From assembly GCA_947479075.1 (NCBI GenBank), contig CANJZR010000057.1:1-12007 (forward strand): 12,007 nucleotides of DNA. The letters are read 5' to 3'. Under the pieces are notes generated by a model, which was not told the origin of the DNA, made no database searches, and saw only the letters and a program-made list of their open reading frames with translations. Positions 5,120 to 12,007 of this stretch are shown here, piece by piece. How positions within the stretch are numbered: position 1 is the first letter of the stretch; the number at the start of each line of letters is the position of its first letter. Made by a program: the position numbers and the translations under genes. This DNA is from Planctomycetaceae bacterium (GTDB lineage Bacteria; Planctomycetota; Planctomycetia; Planctomycetales; Planctomycetaceae).

Positions 5120-8100
5120 ATGCGTCTGCCCCTGTTGATTGCATTTGTCGCTGGCCTGATCGGACCGTTCGCGTATTCGGCCGATGTGTATGACTCTCCA
5201 GACACCGCAAAGGCCGATCCTGACTTCCTGATTCAAGGGGAGTACGCTGGGAGCGGTGTCGGGCTGCAGGTCGTTGCGCAGGGGGATGGCCACTTCATGG
5301 CTGTGAAGTACCCTGGCGGCCTGCCCGGTGCAGGCTGGACGGGTGATGGCAAGCAGGTCATCGATGAGCATGACGCAGATGAGGTGCAGGGGCTGATCGC
5401 CTCGCTCCAGGTGAAGCGGGTGGAACGCCAGAGTCCGACGTTGGGGGCTCCCGTCCCTGAAGGCGGCGTTGTGCTGTTTGATGGGACACAGGCCTCGGTC
5501 GACAAGCACTGGAAGCCCGGAGCGAAACTCGTCGACGGCTTGTTGCAGCAAGGCTGTACCAGCACTGACACGTTCCAGGACTTCACTGTCCACATCGAGT
5601 TCCGCACTCCGCTCATGCCCAAGGCTCGCGGCCAGGACCGTGGCAATAGTGGGATCTATTACCAGGGGCGTTACGAGTCGCAGATGCTCGACTCGTTCGG
5701 CCTGGATGGCAAACAGAACGAGACGGGGGGGATCTATACGGTTCGTGCTCCCGATCTCAACATGTGCCTGCCGCCGCTCACCTGGCAGACCTATGACGCC
5801 GACTTCACCGCAGCTCGTTACGAAGGCGACAAGAAGGTCTCCAATGCCCGCGTCACCGTGCGACTCAACGGAGTCGTGGTCCAGCCCGATACCGAACTCC
5901 CAAATATGACCCGGGCCGCTCCACTGCCCGAGTCTCCAGACGCCGGTCCGATCTACCTGCAGGACCACCATAACCCGGTGCGGTACCGCAATATCTGGGT
6001 CGTGCCGCGCGACGCCCAGCGGGAAGCACGCCGGCCGATTGTGCCCGGCTTTGAGCGGTTCCATGCGCTGGCCAGCGGCGATCCCATCGAGGGCGGCCAC
6101 CTCCTGATGGGGGAACTTAGCTGTGCAAAATGCCACCCGAGTTCTGCGAAGTCATTCCAGAGTGTCGAGCCGAAGCAGGCCCCGATCCTGACGCAGATTG
6201 GGAGCCGCGCTCGTCCCGAATGGTTCGCGAAGTTTCTCACCGATCCTCAGGCTGCCAAGCCCGGAACGACGATGCCGCACGTCTTTGCGGGCTGGTCAGA
6301 GGCCGAGCGTGAGCCCGCAACGAAGGCCCTGGCTCATTTCCTCGCTTCGACGGGATCTCCCCTGCAAAAGGCGAGCGAGCGTGGAGCAGATCAGCGCGGC
6401 AAGGAACTGTTCCACCAGGTCGGCTGCACGGCTTGTCATGCCCCGCGCGATGGATCAGCTCAGGTTCCCCACGCGACGACGATTCCCCTCGGCAAGATCG
6501 AGAAAAAGTACACAGTCGGCAGCCTGACCGAGTTTTTGAAGAACCCGCACGCTGTTCGGCCTTCGGGACGCATGCCCGCCATGCCGCTGCGCGACGAGAA
6601 CTTTGCAGAGATTGCCACCTATCTGGTGGGAGAAGCGGATGGAGTCAATGCCCGGCCCACCACTCCAAACATGCGGTATCAGGTCTACCAGGGAGAATGG
6701 GGCAGCCTCCCCGAGTTCGATAAGCTGACTCCGAAGAAAGAGGGCGAGTCACGCGGGATCGATCTGTCGGTTGCCGATTCGACCAGCAACTTTGCGGTCC
6801 GCTTTGACGGCTTTCTGCATATCGAACGTGAGGGAGAGTACACCTTCCGCATTGGTTCCGATGACGGCAGCCGGTTGTTCATCGACGGCAAGAAGGTGGC
6901 CGATGCTGACGGCGTTCATCCACATGAGACCAAGAAGGGCTCAACAAAGCTGACAAAAGGGCCCCATCCGATCCGCGTCGAGTATTTTCAGGGGGGAGGA
7001 GAATGGACGCTGGAGGTTACGTTTGAAGGGCCGAATACGCTCAAACAACCGGTCGATCGCTTCATCACATTGACCGCTGAACAGCGTCCAGAACCGACCA
7101 CCCGGCCCGATGAGTTTGTATTACAGAGTGACCTCGTCGAGCAGGGCCGAGCTGTCTTTATGAAGGTTGGATGCGCCGCCTGTCACGAGATGAAGGTCAA
7201 CGGAGAACAACTGGCAAGTCCTATTGCCAAGCCGCTGTTCGAACTGGATCCGCAGAAGGGGTGCCTCGCTGCGGTACCTCCGGTGGGGCCATCGACCCGT
7301 GTCCCCGATTTCGCCCTGTCACCGACCCAACAACGGGCCATCAAAGCAGCTCTGGCGACACCACACGTTGACGAACAGCCTCAGGCGGTCGTCCGCCATA
7401 CGATGACGGTCTTTAACTGTTTTGCCTGTCACCAGCGTGACGGGCTCGGCGGACCGGAAGCCGCACGTAATGCATTCTTCACAACCTCGATCCCAGAGAT
7501 GGGAGACGAAGGCCGACTGCCCCCGCCGCTGAATGGAGTGGGTGACAAGTTGACCAAAGTCACTCTGGAACGAATTCAGAATCACGGCTCGGATGATCGT
7601 CCTTACATGCGAGTCTCCATGCCAAAGTTTGGTGAAGGGAAACTCGCTGGTCTGCTGTCTGCCGTTGTCGTGCTCGATGAGAAGACAGCTGCTCCGGCAG
7701 TGACTTTTGAGGAGCCCGAATCGCGGATCAAGTCGACGGGACGGCATCTTGTGGGTGACCAGGGGCTGGCCTGCGTGAAATGCCACACTTTCGGCGGTAT
7801 TCGAGCCACCGGGATCCAGGCGATTAACCTGCAGACCATGAGCACTCGCTTGCGCGAGGACTGGTTCCGCCGCTATCTGTTTAACCCGCAAGCCTACCGT
7901 CCCGGTACGCGCATGCCGACCGGTTTTCCCAATGGTCAGGCTGTGGAACGCGAGTCGTTTGGCGGGGATCCCGCGAAACAGATCGCCGCCATCTGGACTT
8001 ATCTCAAGGACGGCGACCGGGCTGGCATCCCGGATGGACTGCTGGCCGAGGCCATTGAACTCAAACCGGAAGAGGGCCGCCCGGTCATCTATCGCAACTT

Positions 8101-8719
8101 CATTGAGGGGCTCTCGCCGCGCGGGATCGCTGTCGGTTATCCCGAACAGTGCAACATCGGCTGGGACGCCAATCGCATGAGCCTGGGACTCGTCTGGCAT
8201 GGCAAGTTCATCGACGCCTCCATGCATTGGGTGGGACGCGGTTCAGGGAATCAGTCACCGCTGGGCGACCATGTCACGCGAATCGATGAGACTTCGCCCG
8301 TCGCGATTCTGCCATCGGCTGACTCACCCTGGCCAACACAACCACCACGGGAACGCGGATACAAGTTCCTCGGTTACGAACTCGATGCCCAGCACCGTCC
8401 GGCCTTCAAGTACCGAATAGGCGATCTCTCCGTCGTTGATTTCCCGGAACCCGTGGCAGCTGGCAAAGAGGGCTCGTTCCGTCGCCATCTGAAGTTCGAG
8501 TCGGACGAGCCTGTCGAGAATCTCTATGTCCGAGTGGCTGCGGGGAACTCGATCGAAGGCCAGCCCGACGGAACTTACTCCATCGACAAGCTGTGGACGG
8601 TGAAGGTGGCTGGCGACAAGCCTCCATTTATCCGGGATGCAGAGGGACGCAAAGAGCTGCTGGTCCCCGTGTCACTCTCGTCCAATCGAGGTCAGGTGAC
8701 ACTCGACATCCACTGGTAA
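5120..8719 (+). CDS. Secreted pentaheme cytochrome c fused to DUF1080 (3-keto-disaccharide hydrolase) and PA14 domains
   Basis: This 1199-residue protein starts with a signal peptide (cut likely after AYSA, residue 21). A family-typical N-terminal segment (QGEYAG, QVVAQGDGHFMAVKYPGGLPG) precedes a DUF1080/3-keto-disaccharide hydrolase domain at about 115-295 (VVLFDG, GNSGIYYQGRYESQMLDS at 175-192, GGIYTVRAPDLN). Heme sites follow: CAKCH at 335 and CTACH at 436, a PA14-like domain at about 518-640 (YTFRIGSDDGSRLFIDGKKV), then CAACH at 685, CFACH at 767 and CVKCH at 885. Likely axial Met ligands are M385, M485, M834 and M932; the third heme has Val728 (RVPDF) where Met is expected. Residues from about 1000 form a beta-rich tail loosely like DUF6797. 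DUF1080 proteins cleave 3-keto-glycosides and PA14 domains often bind sugars, so the protein probably couples periplasmic sugar oxidation or cleavage to electron transfer. The Shine-Dalgarno site is weak; the signal peptide fixes the start. Confidence 0.9.
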   Translation: MRLPLLIAFVAGLIGPFAYSADVYDSPDTAKADPDFLIQGEYAGSGVGLQVVAQGDGHFMAVKYPGGLPGAGWTGDGKQVIDEHDADEVQGLIASLQVKRVERQSPTLGAPVPEGGVVLFDGTQASVDKHWKPGAKLVDGLLQQGCTSTDTFQDFTVHIEFRTPLMPKARGQDRGNSGIYYQGRYESQMLDSFGLDGKQNETGGIYTVRAPDLNMCLPPLTWQTYDADFTAARYEGDKKVSNARVTVRLNGVVVQPDTELPNMTRAAPLPESPDAGPIYLQDHHNPVRYRNIWVVPRDAQREARRPIVPGFERFHALASGDPIEGGHLLMGELSCAKCHPSSAKSFQSVEPKQAPILTQIGSRARPEWFAKFLTDPQAAKPGTTMPHVFAGWSEAEREPATKALAHFLASTGSPLQKASERGADQRGKELFHQVGCTACHAPRDGSAQVPHATTIPLGKIEKKYTVGSLTEFLKNPHAVRPSGRMPAMPLRDENFAEIATYLVGEADGVNARPTTPNMRYQVYQGEWGSLPEFDKLTPKKEGESRGIDLSVADSTSNFAVRFDGFLHIEREGEYTFRIGSDDGSRLFIDGKKVADADGVHPHETKKGSTKLTKGPHPIRVEYFQGGGEWTLEVTFEGPNTLKQPVDRFITLTAEQRPEPTTRPDEFVLQSDLVEQGRAVFMKVGCAACHEMKVNGEQLASPIAKPLFELDPQKGCLAAVPPVGPSTRVPDFALSPTQQRAIKAALATPHVDEQPQAVVRHTMTVFNCFACHQRDGLGGPEAARNAFFTTSIPEMGDEGRLPPPLNGVGDKLTKVTLERIQNHGSDDRPYMRVSMPKFGEGKLAGLLSAVVVLDEKTAAPAVTFEEPESRIKSTGRHLVGDQGLACVKCHTFGGIRATGIQAINLQTMSTRLREDWFRRYLFNPQAYRPGTRMPTGFPNGQAVERESFGGDPAKQIAAIWTYLKDGDRAGIPDGLLAEAIELKPEEGRPVIYRNFIEGLSPRGIAVGYPEQCNIGWDANRMSLGLVWHGKFIDASMHWVGRGSGNQSPLGDHVTRIDETSPVAILPSADSPWPTQPPRERGYKFLGYELDAQHRPAFKYRIGDLSVVDFPEPVAAGKEGSFRRHLKFESDEPVENLYVRVAAGNSIEGQPDGTYSIDKLWTVKVAGDKPPFIRDAEGRKELLVPVSLSSNRGQVTLDIHW

Positions 8720-8741
8720 CACTCGCATTCATCAAAAACAG

Positions 8742-8760
8742 CCCGAGGGCGACCTTCGGG
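8742..8760 (+). terminator. Short hairpin after the pentaheme cytochrome gene
   Basis: CCCGAGGG (8742-8749) pairs with CCTTCGGG (8753-8760), with one G-T pair and a three-base CGA loop, 23 bases after the stop codon. No U-tract follows. It may act as a weak terminator or protect the 3' end, and it sits just before the hydrolase gene start, so it could also lower read-through translation. Confidence 0.35.
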
Positions 8761-8780
8761 AGTTGGGAACCCTCGCTCGC

Positions 8781-9653
8781 ATGTTGAACGTTTCGAAGAC
8801 CGAATACCCCTTCGCATCGCATTGGCTCGATCTCGGCGGCCTGCGCTATCACTATGTCGACGAGGGGGCGGGAAAGCCGATTCTGTTCGTGCATGGTAAT
8901 CCCACGTGGAGCTTCGCCTGGCGCCGATTTGTGCGAGCGCTGAGTCCCCAGTACCGCACCATCGCGGTCGACCATATCGGCTGTGGCTACAGTGACAAGC
9001 CGCAGGACTATGCCTACACGATCGATTCGCATGTCTCGAATCTGTGCCGTCTGATCGAGAAGCTCGACCTCCGCGACATCACCCTCGTTGGCCATGATTG
9101 GGGCGGCTGCATCGGGATGGGGGCCGCGGTGGCCCTGCCCGATCGGTTCTCGCGGTTTGTGCTGATGAACACCGCAGCCTTTCGCTCTCAGGCGATTCCG
9201 CTGCGCATCGCAACCTGCCGCATTCCGGGGCTCGGAGAACTGGGTGTACGGGGGCTCAATCTCTTCGCGGGACCGGCACTCTGGATGGCTGTCGAAAAGC
9301 CGATGCCAGCCGAGGTCAAAGCCGGATTCATCGCTCCCTATAACAGCTGGGCGAACCGTATTGCCACCCATCGGTTCGTGCTCGACATCCCGCTGAATCC
9401 CTTCCACCCCAGCTATGACCGACTTGTCCAGATCGAGAATGGACTGGCTCAGTTTCAGAACCGCCCCATGCAGCTGTTCTGGGGCGAAAAGGACTGGTGC
9501 TTTACGACCAGATTCCTCGACGAGTGGATTCGTCGCTTCCCGGACGCAGCGGTCACTCGCTACCCGGATGCCGGGCATTACGTGTTCGAGGATGCGTACG
9601 AACGCATGCTGCCCGAACTCGAGAGCTTTCTCGCGAAGACCGAACTCAGATAG
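8781..9653 (+). CDS. Haloalkane dehalogenase-like alpha/beta hydrolase, HLD-III/OleB type
   Basis: The 290-residue protein is a single alpha/beta-hydrolase domain without signal peptide, so cytoplasmic. The catalytic set of the haloalkane dehalogenase superfamily is complete: nucleophile Asp106 in GHDWGG, acid Asp238 in WGEKDWCF, base His266 in DAGHY, plus Asn40 in HGNPTW and Trp107 as halide-stabilising residues. Segments such as DHIGCGYSDKP, LMNTAAF, APYNSWANRIATHRFVLDIPL and YVFEDA fit subfamily III, which includes DrbA of Rhodopirellula baltica and OleB, the beta-lactone decarboxylase that makes cis-olefins in long-chain hydrocarbon synthesis. I cannot tell dehalogenase from OleB activity by sequence alone; no oleA, oleC or oleD is in the window. 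ATG 8781 is chosen over TTG 8763, which would add six residues and touches the GGGAG at 8758-8762; a GGGA at 8765-8768 is 12 bases before 8781, so the start is uncertain. Confidence 0.9.
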   Translation: MLNVSKTEYPFASHWLDLGGLRYHYVDEGAGKPILFVHGNPTWSFAWRRFVRALSPQYRTIAVDHIGCGYSDKPQDYAYTIDSHVSNLCRLIEKLDLRDITLVGHDWGGCIGMGAAVALPDRFSRFVLMNTAAFRSQAIPLRIATCRIPGLGELGVRGLNLFAGPALWMAVEKPMPAEVKAGFIAPYNSWANRIATHRFVLDIPLNPFHPSYDRLVQIENGLAQFQNRPMQLFWGEKDWCFTTRFLDEWIRRFPDAAVTRYPDAGHYVFEDAYERMLPELESFLAKTELR

Positions 9654-9658
9654 TTCGG
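9640..9658. terminator. Small hairpin at the stop codon of the hydrolase gene
   Basis: CCGAACT (9640-9646) and AGTTCGG (9652-9658) form a 7-bp stem with a five-base loop that includes the start of the TAG stop. It lies in the short gap between convergent genes and is the only terminator-like structure there. It lacks a U-tract. Confidence 0.3.
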
Positions 9659-9704
9659 GGTGCGTGGCCTGCTCCGGCACAAGACGATGTCAATGATTCT
9701 GCTC

Positions 9705-10805
9705 TCAACCCTGCGGCTTCTTCGGCTGCAGTCGCTTGAGCCAGCTCAGCTTGCCTTCGGCGATCGAAGGTTCGGAGGGTTGCGGAGCTGACGACGGGCC
9801 CGCATCGGTTCTCTCAGGGACGGAAGCAGCCAATCGCTTGATCTGGCCTTCGAGCTGGGCCTTCACCTGATCGAGGCGGGATCGCTCTCGCCCCATGCGT
9901 GCCCGTTCCAGTGACAGCTCGAAATTCTCTCGCTGAATACCCGTTTTGAATCGATTCTCCAATTCCTTGAGACTCGTGAGCAACTCGGCCGGCGCCAGTC
10001 CCGAGTTCTCAAAATCGTCCGGAAGCGATGGCAGGAACTGGATTTCGCGAAACTCTTTGATCAGGGCGGAAATGTAGTTATCCCGTGTGGCCACGGCTTC
10101 TCGCAGCTCTTCGATACTGGCGGTATCCAGGTCGATCACAGTCGGCGCTGGCGTCACCTTTTCAATGGCGGCCAACTGCTGTGCGATCGACTCATCCGTC
10201 GCGGCGTTTTCCGGATCATGTGGTTGTTCGAGCGAATCAGAGGCGGGTTTGGCGTTGGGGGAAACCGGAGGTGGCGATCCGTCCGCCATCGAGGCTTTCA
10301 TGCGCTCCCAGAAGCTGCCACCGCCTTGGCCTGCACCACCCGCCGGGGCCGATCCGGCGTTCGTCGAAGGTGAGGGCTGGCTGCTGACAGGACGAGCCAC
10401 GCGGGCTTCCCCTGCTCCGCCTTCGGGGGTGCTGAAAATGTGCTGGCTGATCTCATCCAGCCGCTGCAGGATAAACTCGTAATGGCCACTTGACTGATTC
10501 CAGCATTCCAAGGCCTCTTCGACCCGACTCGTCAGCTGGCCAGTCTGTTCGACGAGCTCACGCGAACCACCACCACCGCCGCCGCCGGGGCGAGCTTTGT
10601 CGGCACCGCTGCGCTGTAAGCGGTCGAGCTGTTCTGCCGCAGCCTCAAGCCGTTCAGTCAGCTGCAATACCAGAGCGTCTTTGGTGCGCATCTGATCCAT
10701 GAGCGATGCGATCTGGTGGGCGCCCGACTGCTCAGTTTCAGGGTGGATCGAGTGGGAGGACGTGGGGGTTACAGACACGGGGATCACCTTGGGGAAAAGA
10801 ACCAT
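9705..10805 (-). CDS. Cytoplasmic coiled-coil protein of unknown function with low-complexity linkers
   Basis: I do not recognise a named family for this 366-residue protein. It has no signal peptide or membrane helix. Helical, coiled-coil-prone segments lie at about residues 36-66 (MDQMRTKDALVLQLTERLEA), 86-122 and 272-326 (rich in Arg, Glu, Leu). Between them are disordered stretches: seven glycines at 74-80, a Ser/Pro/Ala/Gly-rich linker at 127-163 and another at 173-200. Two short alike motifs follow linkers: SFWERMK (164-170) and SWLKRLQ (354-360), the second at the very C-terminus. A conserved-looking helix, VIDLDTASIEELREAVATRD, starts at 223. A GAGG 8 bases before the ATG (plus-strand bases 10814-10817) supports the start. 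The dehydrogenase gene lies 96 bases upstream on the same strand, and the stop is 51 bases from the convergent hydrolase gene. A scaffold or adaptor role is only an inference from architecture. Confidence 0.75.
   Translation of the reverse strand: MVLFPKVIPVSVTPTSSHSIHPETEQSGAHQIASLMDQMRTKDALVLQLTERLEAAAEQLDRLQRSGADKARPGGGGGGGSRELVEQTGQLTSRVEEALECWNQSSGHYEFILQRLDEISQHIFSTPEGGAGEARVARPVSSQPSPSTNAGSAPAGGAGQGGGSFWERMKASMADGSPPPVSPNAKPASDSLEQPHDPENAATDESIAQQLAAIEKVTPAPTVIDLDTASIEELREAVATRDNYISALIKEFREIQFLPSLPDDFENSGLAPAELLTSLKELENRFKTGIQRENFELSLERARMGRERSRLDQVKAQLEGQIKRLAASVPERTDAGPSSAPQPSEPSIAEGKLSWLKRLQPKKPQG
10566..10586 (-). repeat. GGN trinucleotide run coding for seven glycines
   Basis: Read on the minus strand, seven glycine codons in a row form a simple-sequence tract inside the 366-residue coiled-coil protein. 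Such tracts may change length between strains by slippage in units of three, which would alter linker length without breaking the frame. Confidence 0.6.
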
Positions 10806-10843
10806 CGGCAGAGCCTCGATGGTTGCTGTTCCAAGGCTAGTTT

Positions 10844-10878
10844 CTTTTTTGCAACGCGGAGTCCGCCCGGCAAAAAAG
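10844..10878. repeat. Inverted repeat with T6 and A6 arms between two minus-strand genes
   Basis: CTTTTTTGC (10844-10852) and GCAAAAAAG (10870-10878) are perfect 9-bp inverted arms. Inside is a second short palindrome, GCGG (10856-10859) with CCGC (10863-10866). In both reading directions the T-run comes first and the A-run last, so it does not match an intrinsic terminator, which needs T last. It lies 24 bases after the dehydrogenase stop and about 40 bases before the next minus-strand start. It could be a protein binding site or a stable mRNA 3' hairpin. Confidence 0.55.
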
Positions 10879-10901
10879 TGATCCCGTCAACCTGTCTGGT
10901 A

Positions 10902-11867
10902 TTAACGCTTTTGCAGGACCTGCGGGTTAATCACATTCTCGGGTGTTCTATTCTGCAGCACGTCGACGACCTGCTTGGCAGTGCGCTCACGCAGGTTGAT
11001 GAGCGACTCATCCGAAATAAAAGCAATGTGCGGCGTCGCGATCAGCCGGGGATGCGAGTACAGCGGGTCTGCCAGATTCGGAGGTTCTGGCTCAAATACG
11101 TCGAGCCCGGCCCCTCCGATCTGATTCGATTCGAGTGCCTTGCACAGGGCGTCGTGGTCAATCAGCGGTCCGCGCGAGGTGTTAATGATGATCGCGTGCG
11201 GCTTCATCATCGCCAGTGTCCGGGCGTTGACGACGTGCTTCGTTTGCGGCGTCAGCGGTGCATGCAGCGACAGAAAATCGCTGCGTCGAAACAGCTCTTC
11301 CTGGCTGACCATCTCGCACCCGGTGCCACGGTCATTCCCCGAGGCGGAGTGGGCGATGACCTTCAAGCCCAGCCCCATCGCCTTTTCTCGCAACAGCTGC
11401 CCCGTCCGGCCAAACCCCAGAATGCCGAGCGTCTGCCCCGCGAGACGCCGCATCGGGTGGCCAGCTCGCAGATCGTAGACGCCCTGCTTTGTCTTCAGGT
11501 AATGAAAAGCCACATTGCGTGACAGCCCCAGCAACAGAGCCAGCGCGTGGTCGACGACTTCGTCGATACAGTAATCGGGAATATTGGTGACCAGAATGTT
11601 CTTCGAAGTCGCATACGCCACGTCGATGTTGTCGAGGCCAATGCCCAGTCGGGCGACATGTCTGCAACCCGGTGACGAGGCAATGACCTTCTGTGTGACC
11701 TTTGCCCAGCAGGTCATGATCGCCTGGCAATTGGCCGCCAGAGCGGACAGCGTCGCTTCGTCACCCGCAGGAGCCTCAATCAGTTCAATCCCGGCCGCTG
11801 TGAGAATGCCTCGTTCGATCGAATCGTCTGCCCAGGGGCGGTCAGTCAGAAGAACTCGCTGTGACAT
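10902..11867 (-). CDS. D-isomer-specific 2-hydroxyacid dehydrogenase, CtBP-like
   Basis: This cytoplasmic NAD(P)-dependent enzyme family reduces 2-keto acids to D-2-hydroxy acids or the reverse; the substrate here cannot be read from sequence. The 321-residue product has the split catalytic domain and Rossmann core in normal order: RLGIGLDNIDVA (73-84), PDYCIDEVVDHALALLLGL (97-115), nucleotide loop GFGRTG (151-156), and the catalytic set Arg232 (NTSRGPLID), Glu261 (DVFEPEP) and His280 (ATPHIAF). The NIPDYCIDEVVDHA and TPHIAFISDES segments resemble the C-terminal-binding-protein-like branch. At the end of the second Rossmann strand, where NAD-specific members have Asp, the sequence is IAHSAS (Ser174), which may loosen NAD preference. 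ATG 11867 is chosen because MSQRVLLTDRP starts the fold; a GTG at 11963 would add 32 residues, rich in Cys and Trp, unlike the family. The ribosome binding site is weak. The inverted repeat at 10844-10878 follows it. Confidence 0.9.
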   Translation of the reverse strand: MSQRVLLTDRPWADDSIERGILTAAGIELIEAPAGDEATLSALAANCQAIMTCWAKVTQKVIASSPGCRHVARLGIGLDNIDVAYATSKNILVTNIPDYCIDEVVDHALALLLGLSRNVAFHYLKTKQGVYDLRAGHPMRRLAGQTLGILGFGRTGQLLREKAMGLGLKVIAHSASGNDRGTGCEMVSQEELFRRSDFLSLHAPLTPQTKHVVNARTLAMMKPHAIIINTSRGPLIDHDALCKALESNQIGGAGLDVFEPEPPNLADPLYSHPRLIATPHIAFISDESLINLRERTAKQVVDVLQNRTPENVINPQVLQKR

Positions 11868-12007
11868 GCTGAAACTCGCACCAGAAAAACACACATCTTG
11901 AAAAGGCAGCTTCTCGCAGCCCGGCAATTCGCACGTTCTCACGGCGAGCCACCACAATCGCACGCATGGTATTCGATCCCCTGCGAAATCTCCCGGATCC
12001 CCCTCTG

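Noticed and set aside
5039..6136. 365-codon minus-strand open frame opposite the pentaheme gene
   Set aside because: It is a shadow of the DUF1080 part; composition is atypical for a protein and no motif is visible.
7319..8227. 302-codon minus-strand open frame
   Set aside because: It lies opposite the heme 4 and heme 5 region of the cytochrome, with no domain of its own.
8628..9680. 350-codon minus-strand open frame opposite the hydrolase gene
   Set aside because: It is a shadow of the alpha/beta hydrolase, whose catalytic residues are all in the plus-strand frame.
10716..11522. 268-codon plus-strand open frame opposite the dehydrogenase
   Set aside because: It overlaps the catalytic part of a clear minus-strand enzyme gene and the inverted repeat, and shows no domain.
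11868..11963. 32-residue N-terminal extension of the dehydrogenase from GTG 11963
   Set aside because: The extension is rich in Cys and Trp, unlike the family, and the fold starts at the Met encoded at 11867.
11868..12007. Right edge of the window, checked for a partial gene
   Set aside because: Only a short minus-strand frame from ATG 11967 was found; it stops soon inside the dehydrogenase start and has no recognisable sequence.

Overview
The window looks like a stretch of a planctomycete (Planctomycetota, probably class Planctomycetia) chromosome. The evidence is by recognition only: GC-rich DNA, secreted multiheme cytochromes fused to a DUF1080 (3-keto-disaccharide hydrolase) domain and a PA14 domain, a SUMF1/FGE-like secreted protein, a DrbA/OleB-type alpha/beta hydrolase, many coiled-coil proteins of unknown function, and variable use of Shine-Dalgarno sites. 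No rRNA, tRNA, CRISPR array, transposase or phage gene was seen.

Layout. Bases 1-573 are the 3' end of an SO2930-type diheme cytochrome c gene. Bases 574-913 hold a large nested palindromic element (606-701) and a strong hairpin terminator (752-796). A secreted SUMF1-domain protein follows (914-2116). After a 372-base gap with a good sigma70-like promoter comes a probable three-gene envelope operon (2489-4215): two proteins with one membrane helix and a coiled coil, both with the sequence GKILVV at residues 5-10, and a 44-residue membrane protein whose start overlaps the preceding gene. Next are a lone leuD (4411-5004), a 1199-residue pentaheme cytochrome/DUF1080/PA14 fusion (5120-8719) and a haloalkane dehalogenase-like/OleB-like hydrolase (8781-9653). 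The last two genes are on the minus strand and converge on the plus-strand block near 9654-9704: a 366-residue cytoplasmic coiled-coil protein (9705-10805) and a CtBP-like D-2-hydroxyacid dehydrogenase (10902-11867).

How the genes work together. The window is not one pathway. leuD belongs to leucine synthesis. The two cytochrome proteins act outside the cytoplasmic membrane and point to periplasmic oxidation chemistry, for the large fusion probably on sugars. The three-gene module at 2489-4215 is the best candidate for an uncharacterised system: its second protein has the membrane helix, coiled coil and beta-domain order seen in MreC-like envelope scaffolds, although no homology to MreC is claimed. 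The fusion cytochrome is the best candidate for new enzymology, because it joins a 3-keto-glycoside cleaving domain to an electron-transfer chain in one polypeptide.
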